DNA from: Paenibacillus eucommiae
Lineage (GTDB): Bacteria > Bacillota > Bacilli > Paenibacillales > NBRC-103111
NCBI RefSeq assembly: GCF_017874215.1
Contig: NZ_JAGGLB010000020.1
Span: forward strand, 124,001-188,000
Reading direction: 5' to 3'
DNA length: 64,000 bases
Below, piece after piece: positions 1 to 8,506 of this stretch. How positions within the stretch are numbered: the first letter of the stretch is position 1; the number at the start of each line of letters is the position of its first letter. The notes beneath the pieces were generated by a model. The model did not search any database. It saw only the letters and a program-made list of their open reading frames with translations, and was not told where the DNA came from. The translations under genes and the position numbers were made by a program.

Positions 1-2062
1 ATTCATGATGACGGTGTTCATGAATAAGTTCAGATAATCCGGTGAGGAATTCCTGAGCCCGCTGCAAGGACAACGTGAAGCTTTTCTTCCCCTCAAGCAG
101 CGCGGACAGAGGCACCTTCTGAACTTCTGTCAGTTCTGCGGTACCGGTCTTCGGATCGAATAATCCAAACCCGTTAGCTGCGTTATAGGCCTCGCTCTGT
201 TCAAGCTTGGCAATCAGAAGCTGCTCTTTGTCTGAGGGGGCTTCGATCTGGGTAATTTGATCCTTCAGAAGAGGATAAATTTCATTGAATGAAGCTTCCT
301 CTTTCAATTCAGTCAGCATTTCCAAGGCTGCCATACGCTGCAGCTCATTCCTGCTATGCAGCAGCAGCTCTAGCACCGAGGTCAGCTTCTCGGCAGGCTG
401 CTTAAGCAGCAGTTGAATCGCGCTTTGGCGCAAGGAGCCTGTTTTAAGCTTCAGAATTGCCGCTACAGCCTCCAATTCACTGCCGCTTAATTCGAGCTTG
501 GCAGCTTCGGTGAGCGCTTTTTCGCGATTGCTCAAGCTTTTGTCCCCAAGGCTTGCAAGAATAAATTCCCGCTGCAGCCGGTTCGCAGGGTCCCCCGTGA
601 AATGAACAAGCAAATCGCCCCGCCGGTCAGGAGCGAGCGCTTCTTTCCTCGCGATCAGTTCCGCAATCCATTCATGATCCATATCATAACCCGTGAGGTA
701 CATCATCTTACTGACAATCATGTCAGAGGAATAGCGGATATGGATCCAATCGAAAACCTTGGAGGCCATCGTCAGCTCCTTTTGCCCCAGCTCTGCAAAC
801 ATTTGCCCAAATAGCCCGAATTGCTGTCTCCTTACAGATTTATCCTCCAACACAGCTATGCGCGGCACTTTAAGTTTTAATGTAAACTTGCCGTCTTCCT
901 GGTCCCAGGTTTGTGAATAATCGAAGCTATAGTTGTAAAGAATCCAATAACGCAGCTCAGGATCCTTCTCCCCCAGCCATTCATGGGCAATCTGAAAGCA
1001 TACCTCTTTGTTCTGGCTTTGCGCCAGCATGTATTGAGCCACGATTTTCTGGTAGGTTTCTCCCCGCTGCATCAAATGCCGGATTTTATCATAAAGCTCC
1101 TGCTCTTCATGAACCGCATATGCCCAGAGACTCATAAAAATTTCGTTCACATTCTTGCTGTCCAGCCAAGCTTCACGCAGCTCCTTATCCTCCAGAGCTT
1201 GCGCAGCAAGTTCCAGGCACTGCTTAGCCACACGGGTATCTGCCGCTTCAAGCGCCAAGCCCGTCCATACGTCAAGTGCCCGGACCACGGAGCTAAAACG
1301 GATTAGATTATGGCTCTCAATAACCTGCAGCATATGTATCATAGCGTCCAGTGTGCCCTCGTCCATACGTTCAACAATACTTTGCCGCAAACCCTCTTGC
1401 AGCCGCGCAGCCACCAATAGCTCTCCTATCATCCGGTAGACATCTTTATTGTGACTAAGGAACGCTCCTTTAATCATAGGTGCAGACAGCAGAGCAGTAT
1501 TATTGTCTCCATAGATGATATCTTTCAAGGCATTTAGAACATGTTCATTGCCTAGGTCGATTTCGTAAGCGATCAGGTCTGGGAGGGCATCCGTTGGGAT
1601 CCGATAATCATTGTTTGAGAAATAGTCCGGCTTCGTCAAATAATCAAGTGTTGAGAAAGAGAGCCACTGCATACATACAAGCGAATTTATTTTGACAATC
1701 AAAGTTCCTGTGTGTGCTCTTAATTCCTTAGTACGGAACGGCCGTCTGGTGTAACCACTGCTGTATGGGTACTCTGCTGCATGCCGGACCATATAGCGGA
1801 AAACATCTGCATAGGCTTCATCCAGCAGCAGCTCCGCAATGGCTAATAAAGGATTGAACAGGCTGCTCTGCTCTCCGCCCGACATGGTGTCCAGCAAGCT
1901 TGCCATTTCATCCCTTAGTCCGTGCTCGACATAACCTTTTTCAGCATTTTCCACAATCCATTCAGCTATTTGCCGAAGTGAATTGTCCACCTCTAACCCT
2001 TTCGCCCTTTCCAACATATCTTGGAAGTAAAGCTTTTTCTCTACTCTCTCTAGTCTCTCCAC
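1..2062 (-). CDS. Large helical-repeat protein, probable DUF4132/DUF5724 type (partial)
   Basis: An uninterrupted reading frame covers the first 2 kb on the minus strand and runs off the window, so only the N-terminal ~687 residues are seen. The product is soluble, with no signal peptide or membrane segment. It is rich in Leu, Ala and Glu in repeated amphipathic helices of HEAT/ARM type. The start is taken as GTG at 2062, which has an AAGGGGAGG ribosome binding site 7 bases upstream. An in-frame ATG at 2083 overlaps the stop of the upstream gene but lacks good spacing. Composition and organisation recall the large DUF4132 (MolR-like) proteins of Paenibacillus, whose function is unknown. That name is a recollection and the diagnostic C-terminal domain lies outside the window. 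The small gene at 2077-2496 is cotranscribed upstream. Confidence 0.6.
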   Translation of the reverse strand, partial: MERLERVEKKLYFQDMLERAKGLEVDNSLRQIAEWIVENAEKGYVEHGLRDEMASLLDTMSGGEQSSLFNPLLAIAELLLDEAYADVFRYMVRHAAEYPYSSGYTRRPFRTKELRAHTGTLIVKINSLVCMQWLSFSTLDYLTKPDYFSNNDYRIPTDALPDLIAYEIDLGNEHVLNALKDIIYGDNNTALLSAPMIKGAFLSHNKDVYRMIGELLVAARLQEGLRQSIVERMDEGTLDAMIHMLQVIESHNLIRFSSVVRALDVWTGLALEAADTRVAKQCLELAAQALEDKELREAWLDSKNVNEIFMSLWAYAVHEEQELYDKIRHLMQRGETYQKIVAQYMLAQSQNKEVCFQIAHEWLGEKDPELRYWILYNYSFDYSQTWDQEDGKFTLKLKVPRIAVLEDKSVRRQQFGLFGQMFAELGQKELTMASKVFDWIHIRYSSDMIVSKMMYLTGYDMDHEWIAELIARKEALAPDRRGDLLVHFTGDPANRLQREFILASLGDKSLSNREKALTEAAKLELSGSELEAVAAILKLKTGSLRQSAIQLLLKQPAEKLTSVLELLLHSRNELQRMAALEMLTELKEEASFNEIYPLLKDQITQIEAPSDKEQLLIAKLEQSEAYNAANGFGLFDPKTGTAELTEVQKVPLSALLEGKKSFTLSLQRAQEFLTGLSELIHEHRHHE

Positions 2063-2076
2063 TAATCTGCCTCCCC

Positions 2077-2496
2077 TTACCATAATCTTCCTGCGAGCAT
2101 TGTAAATCGGATGAAAGCAACGTCAGCGCTCTCCTCCAACAGTAACGGCTCATCCAAGCTATCTATTTCTTCTCCATTTATAAATACTTTGTACAGCCCG
2201 TCCTCGTGAGCAAGAATAGCTGTATGAACGGCATCCGCCGAATCAGCCTGCTGCTCATTATACAGCGTACCGAAGCCAACCTTTCCCACGCTGCCCTGCT
2301 GCTCAATCTCGCTGCCAGTTAAATAGGGAACTAGCGGTACTTCGGTCTGACGGCTATTGAATTTCTTAACATTCTCTGTCACCATATCTGTAATGAAGGC
2401 CCGAAGTGTTTCAGGTGTCCTTATCAGCTGCCATTCTATCCGGCTCAAGTCATTTTTCTTCTTTCCCAGACTCTTAACCGTAATAAACACTTTCAT
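2077..2496 (-). CDS. Hypothetical protein, partner of the DUF4132-like gene
   Basis: A 139-residue soluble protein of unknown function. I do not recognise a family. It is mixed alpha/beta and acidic towards the C-terminus, with no Cys motif, signal peptide or membrane helix. Two ATG codons lie six bases apart. The second (2496) is preferred because GGAGG lies 9 bases before it, against 3 for the first. Its stop overlaps the alternative ATG of the large downstream gene, so the two are almost certainly translationally coupled and act together. Gene reality is well supported by the ribosome binding site and the coupling; function is open. Confidence 0.7.
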   Translation of the reverse strand: MKVFITVKSLGKKKNDLSRIEWQLIRTPETLRAFITDMVTENVKKFNSRQTEVPLVPYLTGSEIEQQGSVGKVGFGTLYNEQQADSADAVHTAILAHEDGLYKVFINGEEIDSLDEPLLLEESADVAFIRFTMLAGRLW

Positions 2497-2560
2497 AACC
2501 ATTCACCTCCAAAATAATGCTTAAAGAAGCCTAAAAGATTTACGGAATTTACGGAATTTA

Positions 2561-2589
2561 TGCGACTTTTTCCTGAATAGGAGTATAAT
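2561..2589 (+). promoter_or_regulatory. Predicted sigma-A promoter of pepT
   Basis: TGCGAC (2561-2566), a 17-base spacer and a perfect TATAAT (2584-2589). The -35 is weak and the -10 is consensus. It implies a leader of about 120 bases before pepT. A 10-bp direct repeat containing ACGGAATTT lies just upstream (about 2540-2560). Confidence 0.5.
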
Positions 2590-2717
2590 ACCACACATAG
2601 ATAACCGCTGACCTCGTGCAACGGAACGATATCATACATTTGAATAGGTCAAAAGAAGGACAACACAAAGGGGTCTAAAGGCAAACAGATTGGAAAATTA
2701 GAAGGAGCTGAACAACG

Positions 2718-3953
2718 TTGAAAGGTGAAATTATTGAACGTTTTGTCAATTATGTCAGAGTGGATACGCAGTCCAACGAGTACAGCGATTCCTGTCCCTC
2801 AACGCCAGGGCAAATGAGGCTCGCGCGAGATTTGGCTGAGGAACTAGCCGCTATCGGGATGTATGATGTAACGCTCGACAAAAATGGCTACGTGATGGCT
2901 ACGCTCCCTTCCAATACCAAAAAGCACGTACCCACCATCGGATTTCTGGCTCATTTAGACACAGCCCCCGAATTTAGCGGCGCTAATGTGAATCCCCAAA
3001 TTGTTACCAATTATAACGGCGGGGATATTTTGTTGAACGAAGCCAGGAGCATTGTGCTTTCACCCGAAGACTTCCCGGAGCTAGACAACTACAGAGGACA
3101 CACATTAATTACCACAGATGGAATGACTCTGCTTGGTGCCGACAACAAAGCTGGAATTACGGAAATTATGACGGCAATGGCCTATCTCGCCCGTCATCCC
3201 GAAATTAAGCATGGCAAAGTCAGAGTCGCTTTCACTCCGGACGAAGAGATTGGAAGAGGTCCCGACAAATTTGATGTCTCTGCATTTGGAGCCTCCTATG
3301 CTTATACCGTTGACGGTGGCCCTCTCGGCCAGCTGGAATATGAAAGCTTTATCGCAGCCTCGGCCAAAATTACTTGCAAGGGCATCAATGTACATCCAGG
3401 GACAGCCAAAGGCAAAATGATCAACTCCGCCAAAATCGCGATGGAAATCCATCATAGGCTTCCAGTGGAAGAAGCACCCGAATATACGGAAGGTTATGAA
3501 GGCTTCTACCATCTTCTTTCCATCCATGGCGATGTAGAGGAAACCAAGCTCCACTACATTATCCGCGATTTCGATCAAAAGCTGTTTGCAGCTAAAATAA
3601 GAAACCTAAACACCATCGTAAATGAGTTAAAAGAAATCTATGGAGAAGACAGCATCATCCTTGAGATAAAGGACCAGTATTACAACATGAAGGATAAAAT
3701 TGAGCCGGTTAAAGAAATTGTGGAAATCGCCCGCCGCTCCATGGAAATGTTCGGTATTGATCCGGTCATTAAGCCTATTCGCGGCGGTACGGACGGTTCA
3801 CAGCTTTCTTATATGGGACTTCCTACACCGAATATTTTTACAGGTGGAGAAAACTTTCACAGCAAATTCGAATACATCTCCGTAGAAAATATGGTGAAGG
3901 CTGTAAAGGTAATCATCGGGATCATTAACCTGCTGGAGCTGGAGGCAGACTGA
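2718..3953 (+). CDS. pepT: Peptidase T (tripeptide aminopeptidase)
   Basis: Cytosolic M20-family metallopeptidase that removes the N-terminal residue from tripeptides. Its 411 residues match the usual length of ~410. The family's zinc ligands and catalytic residues are in place: HLD at 79-81, the bridging Asp in GADNKAG (142), the catalytic PDEE (175-177), Asp199 in VDGG, HPGTAKG in the lid domain, and a C-terminal GGTDGSQLSYMGLP stretch followed by GGENFHSKFE, which carries the last His ligand. The start is TTG with GAAGGAG about 10 bases upstream. It stands alone, with its own promoter and palindromic repeats immediately downstream. I see no sign of damage. Confidence 0.95.
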   Translation: MKGEIIERFVNYVRVDTQSNEYSDSCPSTPGQMRLARDLAEELAAIGMYDVTLDKNGYVMATLPSNTKKHVPTIGFLAHLDTAPEFSGANVNPQIVTNYNGGDILLNEARSIVLSPEDFPELDNYRGHTLITTDGMTLLGADNKAGITEIMTAMAYLARHPEIKHGKVRVAFTPDEEIGRGPDKFDVSAFGASYAYTVDGGPLGQLEYESFIAASAKITCKGINVHPGTAKGKMINSAKIAMEIHHRLPVEEAPEYTEGYEGFYHLLSIHGDVEETKLHYIIRDFDQKLFAAKIRNLNTIVNELKEIYGEDSIILEIKDQYYNMKDKIEPVKEIVEIARRSMEMFGIDPVIKPIRGGTDGSQLSYMGLPTPNIFTGGENFHSKFEYISVENMVKAVKVIIGIINLLELEAD

Positions 3954-3979
3954 GGTCGATTGGCTGGTTGAACATGTCC

Positions 3980-4175
3980 TTTCACTTAACGATGTTTTTA
4001 ATCATTAAAGCAAGGGTTTCCAGGAGAAACGGCACGTTAATGATGATTTTCATCGTTAAAAGAGGACAGATAGCCGCTTTGGGTTGTTAAAAGGGATTTT
4101 ACGATGTTTTTCATTGTTAAAACAAGAATTCGGAGAGCCCCCGGGGTTTTTACGATGAAAAACATCGTTATAACG
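3980..4175 (-). repeat. Dispersed palindromic-array repeat, copy A (four palindromes, inverted orientation)
   Basis: Four imperfect palindromes of the type TTAACGATG-N5-CATCGTTAA lie at about 3987-4007, 4036-4060, 4098-4122 and 4150-4171. The linker between palindromes 2 and 3 (GAGGACAGATAGCC... AAAAGGGATTTT) is the reverse complement of the linker in copies C and D, so this is the same element in inverted orientation. No coding potential. Confidence 0.85.
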
Positions 4176-4194
4176 CAGTTGGCGCGGCAGCTTT

Positions 4195-4375
4195 TCCTCT
4201 CGTGCGTCTGCGTCCATTAGGGACTTCCTTTAACCGCGGCTGAAGCCCACAGCCCTTCAAGTTCACCTCCCTCCACTTGCCTTCACTTGTCTTTACTGTC
4301 TTCACCGCCTTCACCTGCCCTGCCTCCTTCTGCACCTCAACGAACACGCCGCTCCAGAAGCCGCAAGGTGTTTAT
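4195..4375 (-). repeat. Dispersed repeat module with GCCTTGCGG end, diverged copy
   Basis: Read on the minus strand this stretch starts with ACCTTGCGG, then has GTGTTCGTTGAGG and TGTGGGCTTCAGCCGCGG. These are the landmarks of the modules at 39354-39524 and 49842-50015. The internal 15-bp inverted repeat is mostly lost. It joins copy A of the palindromic array in the same order as at 39354-39870. Any upstream extension of the next gene into this stretch is translation of repeat sequence. Confidence 0.65.
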
Positions 4376-4424
4376 CTCAGCGCAAAATGGAGATAAAGAA
4401 GATAGGGAGCTGTGTCGTTTTTTT

Positions 4425-4961
4425 ATGAGGGAGGTTATTCAAATTAATCTAACACTGATTGCTACCATCATTTTAATCAATATTGTTTATGTATCCTTCT
4501 TCACCATGCGTATGATTTTCGTCATTAGAGGAATGAAAGCAACAGCTTCCCTCCTCTCTGTAGCAGAGGTCTTTATTTATTTAATGGGGCTAAACATTGT
4601 GCTCAGCAGCCTGGATAAACCGTGGAATATTGCCGCTTATTGTCTGGGCTGGGGACTGGGTGTCTACTTGGGAAGTATAATTGAAGAAAAGCTGGCTCTA
4701 GGCTACCTCATGTTTCAAGTTATTGTGGATTCTGTTGAATTGGAGTTACCCGGCAAATTGCGGAAGCTTGGATATGGCATAACCTCATGGACCGCAGAAG
4801 GCATGTCCGGACAAAGACTCGTCATTCAGATTCTGGCCAAAAGGATGCACCAAAAAAAGTTATTGGCAGAACTTGGCGTTCTTTCCCCGAAAGCATTTGT
4901 CATCTCATCTGAGCCTAAAAACTTCAAGGGCGGGTTCTGGGTAAAAAGGTTGCGGGACTGA
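4425..4961 (+). CDS. UPF0316 / DUF2179 family membrane protein
   Basis: 178-residue integral membrane protein. Two to three hydrophobic helices occupy roughly residues 5-100 and include IVYVSFFTMRMIFVIRG. A cytosolic DUF2179 domain follows, ending in an aminoacyl ligand-like fold with VISSEPKNFKGGFW. The family's function is unknown; relatives are conserved in Bacilli at 170-190 residues. The frame is open upstream to 4287, but that extension is Ser/Pro/Arg-rich, is translated from a dispersed repeat and would give an oversized protein. ATG at 4425 is therefore chosen, although its ribosome binding site (AGGGAG, ~14 bases away) is not ideal. The gene is flanked on both sides by palindromic repeats. 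Confidence 0.85.
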   Translation: MREVIQINLTLIATIILINIVYVSFFTMRMIFVIRGMKATASLLSVAEVFIYLMGLNIVLSSLDKPWNIAAYCLGWGLGVYLGSIIEEKLALGYLMFQVIVDSVELELPGKLRKLGYGITSWTAEGMSGQRLVIQILAKRMHQKKLLAELGVLSPKAFVISSEPKNFKGGFWVKRLRD

Positions 4962-4989
4962 AAACTCAGTCCTATCGTCAAAGTGGAGT

Positions 4990-5125
4990 CCAGATAACGA
5001 TGTTTTTCATCGCTAAGTGAAGAATTTACAGTAAAGCCGGCTATATAACGATGTTTTTCATCGCTAAAAAGGTATGGAAGTTATTTCTTTGGTTGGCTTC
5101 TTTTCATAAAAAATGTCGTTACGAG
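4990..5125 (-). repeat. Dispersed palindromic-array repeat, copy B (degenerate)
   Basis: Two clear palindromes, TAACGATGTTTTTCATCGCTA at about 4995-5015 and 5046-5066, and a decayed third at about 5104-5122. Both good units share the same GCTA ending where other copies have GTTA. The copy lies downstream of the UPF0316 gene. Confidence 0.75.
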
Positions 5126-5249
5126 AACGCAAGAAGTCCAATTGGGAGGATAGGCCGGATTCTCTTTCCCCCTGAGTCAAAGGGATAGACATTCTGAGCT
5201 AAAATTATGATACAATAAATAAATATCCAGTCCAAGGAGGTCATTGATC

Positions 5250-5531
5250 ATGGAGCAGGAATTAAAGAGTTTGCTCGAATCTATTATAAAGAACCAAGAG
5301 ACGCTTAAGAGTGAAGTGAATGCAAGGTTCGATAACATAGACGTTGAATTGTCAGCCATAAGGACACAACTGAACAGAATCGAAACTGAAGCTAACGAAG
5401 ATATAATAGCAACGCTTGAAATTATTAATAATAAACTAGAACTAACGGCAACAAAGGAAGATATAGGCTTCTTAGCAGGGAAGTTAGGCCAGCATGAATT
5501 AGAGATAGATAGATTAAAGCGAGTAAAATAA
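5250..5531 (+). CDS. Small coiled-coil protein, hypothetical
   Basis: 93-residue soluble acidic protein made of heptad-like helices (LKSLLESIIKNQETLKSEV, then RTQLNRIETE and KLGQHELEIDRLKRVK). It is almost certainly a coiled coil. No family is recognised; similar small proteins in Bacilli are annotated only as hypothetical. The start is ATG at 5250, with AAGGAGG at 5234-5240 and 9-base spacing. The upstream in-frame TTG at 5244 is too close to it. A weak -10 (TACAAT, 5211-5216) precedes it. It is monocistronic. Confidence 0.75.
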   Translation: MEQELKSLLESIIKNQETLKSEVNARFDNIDVELSAIRTQLNRIETEANEDIIATLEIINNKLELTATKEDIGFLAGKLGQHELEIDRLKRVK

Positions 5532-5669
5532 ATAGTAACGTAAAATAATCTTCCCGATCTCCCTTTAAATCCGCAATAGAGCCGAAAGGCTGAGTACATC
5601 GCCATCGCCTAGGTTCAGCATATGCACTCTGTGAAACCCTCCGGCCCTCATTATCTTTCTGGTAACTAA

Positions 5670-6731
5670 TTAGTCAATTACAAGCCCCTCCGGCTCATTT
5701 AAATATTGGAACAACTCCAATGGAATGGGAATGCCCTTATCCTGTCTGTCGCATGCCCGCAGATATTCAGGCTCTCCTGGCAGCATAACACCTTTGTTTC
5801 CTGGCGCCGGCGGTACGGTATGAAGTTCATCCATCATCTGGTCGATATTTGCCAGAAACGAGTCTCTACCCGTAAACCTCGACACATCAATGGCGCAGAA
5901 AAAATGACCCAGCTTCCGGCGATCTGTATAGTCGCCTCCGTACATTTGACTTACGTGAGGACCATAGGGCGAGCCAGTAAGTATGCCTGCGAAAATATCC
6001 ACTACAAGACCCAGCGCATATCCCTTAGCTCCACCAAAAGGGAGCAGCGCAGAGAACTGGTGGGGATCTGTTACCGGCTTTCCTTCAGCATCCACCGCCC
6101 AATCGGCTGGAATGGATTTGCCGGCTTGGAGCGACTCCAAGATTTTCCCATAGGCCACAGAGCTTGTGGCCATATCCACAATGATCGGCGGCTTTGTGCC
6201 TGAGGGAAAACCGAAGGCCATAGGATTCGTTCCGAAGAAAGCTTGGCTTCCTCCGAAGGGAACGACCATTTTGTCTGTGTTGGTCATGACCATACCGATC
6301 ATATTTTGCCTGGCTGCCATTTCCGCAAAGTAGGACAAAGCCCCGCAATGGCTGCTGTTCGTTGCCCCTACCATACCGATCCCGCTTGCCCGGGCGAGCT
6401 CGATGGCATGACTCATCGCTTTTTCCGCTATGATATGGCCTAAGCCGTCATCGCCATCCACAGTCGCCGTAACAGGTCCCGTCGGATGAACGGTAATTTG
6501 CGGATTCGCATTGATTCCGCCATGTGTTATTTTCTGAATGTAGTGCTCCATCCGAAGGACACCATGCGAATCGACGCCCCTTAGATTGGCATGCACCAGC
6601 ACATCAGCGGTTATCCGGGCGTGCTCGTGAGCTATGCCTGCTTTTGTTAATTTATTGACACATAGCTCAGTCAGCTGTTGAGGGGAGAGTAGCTTTTCTT
6701 CCCTGATATTTTCCCTATTAAGTTCAGTCAT
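5670..6731 (-). CDS. Ldh2/malate-lactate dehydrogenase family oxidoreductase
   Basis: 353-residue NAD(P)-dependent 2-hydroxyacid dehydrogenase of the MDH2/LDH2 fold, unrelated to Rossmann LDH. Relatives oxidise malate, lactate, ureidoglycolate, sulfolactate or delta1-piperideine-2-carboxylate. Family signatures are present: RGVDSHGVLRMEHY near residue 54, DGDDGLGHIIAEKAM, NSSHCGALSYFAEMA, GTNPMAFGFPSG, and PFGGAKGYALGLVVDIFAG in the C-terminal half. The substrate cannot be read from sequence. An operator palindrome identical in half-site to that of the gntR promoter lies ~95 bases upstream, so it is probably controlled by the GntR protein at 7721 together with the SDR gene, as a small hydroxyacid catabolic unit. 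Confidence 0.88.
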   Translation of the reverse strand: MTELNRENIREEKLLSPQQLTELCVNKLTKAGIAHEHARITADVLVHANLRGVDSHGVLRMEHYIQKITHGGINANPQITVHPTGPVTATVDGDDGLGHIIAEKAMSHAIELARASGIGMVGATNSSHCGALSYFAEMAARQNMIGMVMTNTDKMVVPFGGSQAFFGTNPMAFGFPSGTKPPIIVDMATSSVAYGKILESLQAGKSIPADWAVDAEGKPVTDPHQFSALLPFGGAKGYALGLVVDIFAGILTGSPYGPHVSQMYGGDYTDRRKLGHFFCAIDVSRFTGRDSFLANIDQMMDELHTVPPAPGNKGVMLPGEPEYLRACDRQDKGIPIPLELFQYLNEPEGLVID

Positions 6732-6824
6732 TTGCTTCCAACCTTCCCCATCACTCTCGTCCTACTTACTCGTTCCACTCATCCTTCTGATTCTTCTGAT
6801 TCTTTCGTCATCATCTCTTTTTGT

Positions 6825-6840
6825 TATATCAACTGATATA
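6825..6840. promoter_or_regulatory. Predicted GntR operator upstream of the Ldh2 gene
   Basis: TATATCA-AC-TGATATA is an inverted repeat with 7-base arms. It sits between the SDR stop and the Ldh2 start. A TATAAC -10-like element on the minus strand overlaps it. The core half-site ATATCA recurs at 8471-8484. Confidence 0.65.
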
Positions 6841-6877
6841 TCAAAAATTGCATAAAAAAATGCTGCTTACTTTTTGC

Positions 6878-7663
6878 TTATTCTTCCCAATAAACAGCGC
6901 CAGGCAGGCTTCCGTCCATCACATACCCGCCATCAATCGTTAGCATCGAGCCTGTCATATACCTGGATTCATTAGAGGCCAAATATAAAGCGGCATGGGC
7001 AATATCTTCAGGCTCCGCAATATCCTGCAGGGGAATACGCTTGAAAAGCGCTTCTTTGACGGCCGGCGTGTACATAGGTGTGGTCAATTCAGTATAAGTC
7101 GCTCCGGGAGCCAAAATATTAGCGGTGATTTTATGAGGGGCCAGCTCTGTTGCCAGCGTTCTCGTAAACGATTCGATGCCGCCCTTGGCAGCCGTGTACG
7201 CGGAACAAGACGGCTCTGACAGCGTCGCATGAATGGAGGATACGTTGATAATACGTCCTCCTTGTTTTTGCTCTATCATGGCCTTTGCAGCATACTTGCT
7301 GCCGAGAAAGCAGCTGGTCAGATTATTGCGGATGATGCGCTCCCAATCCTCTTCTTCTGTATCCACCACATTCGCTTGATGAATAACTGCGGCGTTATTG
7401 ACCATGATATGCAGCCCTCCAAAAGCGGAAAGCGCCGCTTCCACGTACCGGATCGTATCTTCTTTTAATCCCACATCCGCCTGTACGAAAAGTCCTTTTA
7501 CACCAGATCCTTCAATCGCTTGGAGCACCTTGCGTCCCCGCTCTTCATTTCGGCCTACAATAGCTACATTCGCCCCTTTTTGAGCAAAAAGCTTGGCGAT
7601 CCCGGCACCAATACCAGCCGTACCGCCCGTTACAATAGCCACTTTTCCAGATAAATTGCTCAT
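6878..7663 (-). CDS. Short-chain dehydrogenase/reductase (SDR)
   Basis: 261-residue classical SDR. It has the cofactor motif TGGTAGIGAGIA near residue 14, NNAAV in place of NNAG, a catalytic Ser in NVSSIHA, and YTAAK as the YxxxK catalytic pair. The C-terminus, GSMLTIDGGYVMDGSLPG, is standard. Relatives act on sugars, sugar acids or 3-oxoacyl substrates, so specificity is unknown. Start at the second ATG (7663): GGAGG lies 7 bases before it and overlaps the first ATG. It follows gntR by ~57 bases in the same direction and is probably cotranscribed with it. The pairing with an Ldh2-family enzyme suggests sequential oxidation of a sugar-derived acid. Confidence 0.88.
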   Translation of the reverse strand: MSNLSGKVAIVTGGTAGIGAGIAKLFAQKGANVAIVGRNEERGRKVLQAIEGSGVKGLFVQADVGLKEDTIRYVEAALSAFGGLHIMVNNAAVIHQANVVDTEEEDWERIIRNNLTSCFLGSKYAAKAMIEQKQGGRIINVSSIHATLSEPSCSAYTAAKGGIESFTRTLATELAPHKITANILAPGATYTELTTPMYTPAVKEALFKRIPLQDIAEPEDIAHAALYLASNESRYMTGSMLTIDGGYVMDGSLPGAVYWEE

Positions 7664-7720
7664 GAACATACCTCCATCACACCATTGGATTTGTGGTTAC
7701 CTGCATCCTTCTTAAAAAAT

Positions 7721-8416
7721 CTAAAAAACCTTATAAATATCAATAATCGCTAAAAGATTGCTCAAAGTCTGATCCAAATGCTCCTTCAAGCGCCGCTTGG
7801 CTTTTTCCTTATCACCCTCCTTCAATGCCTGCAGAAGCTCCTTATGCTCCATATGAGCATTGTGGATTCGCTGTAAATCCTGCAAATAATAAGCTCTTGC
7901 CATTTGAACGTGACCGTTTACTTTTTCGTAAGACTCAATGATTCTTCTGTTTTGCGTGGATTCAACAATGAGCTTATGCAGCTGGATGTCTGATTCCATA
8001 ACCTGAGTGCCCTCGTACTGCTCGGAAGTAATCAACTTCTCGAAATCATCCACAATACCCGCCGCTTCCTCCACGCGCTCCCGCAAATGGTCGAACCCTG
8101 CCTCCAAAGCAAACAGCTCCACCATTTCCCGGTACTGAAAAAGCTCGATTAAATCCTGCTTATAGACGCCTTTGACATAAATACCTTGGCGGGGCACCGT
8201 CGTAATAAACCCTTCACCATCCAGCATATTCAGCGCATCCCGCACAGGAGTCCGGCTAATACCGAGCTTTTCAGCGATTTCAACAGCATCGATCCGCTCA
8301 TTTGGCGTAAACTCTCTTCTCATAATCATTTGTTTAAGCTGGAGATACACCCGTTCCTTGATATCGGTGCTGCCCATAAATTGTTCCTTGTCTAAAGACT
8401 CCAAATTGTTCTTCAT
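7721..8416 (-). CDS. GntR-family transcriptional regulator (FCD type)
   Basis: 231 residues. The N-terminal winged helix (about 17-80) contains the recognition helix region IAEKLGISRTPVRDALNML. The C-terminal all-helical FCD ligand domain has the acidic/His pattern ESDIQLHKLIVE and HMEHKELLQALKEGD that usually forms a metal and small-carboxylate site. FadR/VanR-type members sense organic acids, which fits the two dehydrogenases downstream. Its promoter contains an ATATCA-N2-TGATAT palindrome between -35 and -10, and the same palindrome precedes the Ldh2 gene. Autoregulation and control of both enzymes are therefore inferred. The ribosome binding site is weak (AGGTGAT). Confidence 0.9.
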   Translation of the reverse strand: MKNNLESLDKEQFMGSTDIKERVYLQLKQMIMRREFTPNERIDAVEIAEKLGISRTPVRDALNMLDGEGFITTVPRQGIYVKGVYKQDLIELFQYREMVELFALEAGFDHLRERVEEAAGIVDDFEKLITSEQYEGTQVMESDIQLHKLIVESTQNRRIIESYEKVNGHVQMARAYYLQDLQRIHNAHMEHKELLQALKEGDKEKAKRRLKEHLDQTLSNLLAIIDIYKVF

Positions 8417-8467
8417 CCGCTATCACCTGTATTCTCCGTTATATTCTCTGAATGCTTCGTTTTTTCT

Positions 8468-8495
8468 AATATATCAGATGATATTATTTTGTCAA
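8468..8495 (-). promoter_or_regulatory. gntR promoter with embedded operator palindrome
   Basis: On the minus strand: TTGACA (8490-8495), a 16-base spacer and TATATT (8468-8473). The palindrome ATATCA-GA-TGATAT (8471-8484) fills the spacer and overlaps the -10, a classic repression geometry. Confidence 0.75.
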
Positions 8496-8506
8496 GATGA
8501 ATGATG

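Noticed and set aside
4287..4424. N-terminal extension of the UPF0316 protein
   Set aside because: The Ser/Pro/Arg-rich extension is encoded by a dispersed repeat and makes the protein longer than its family.
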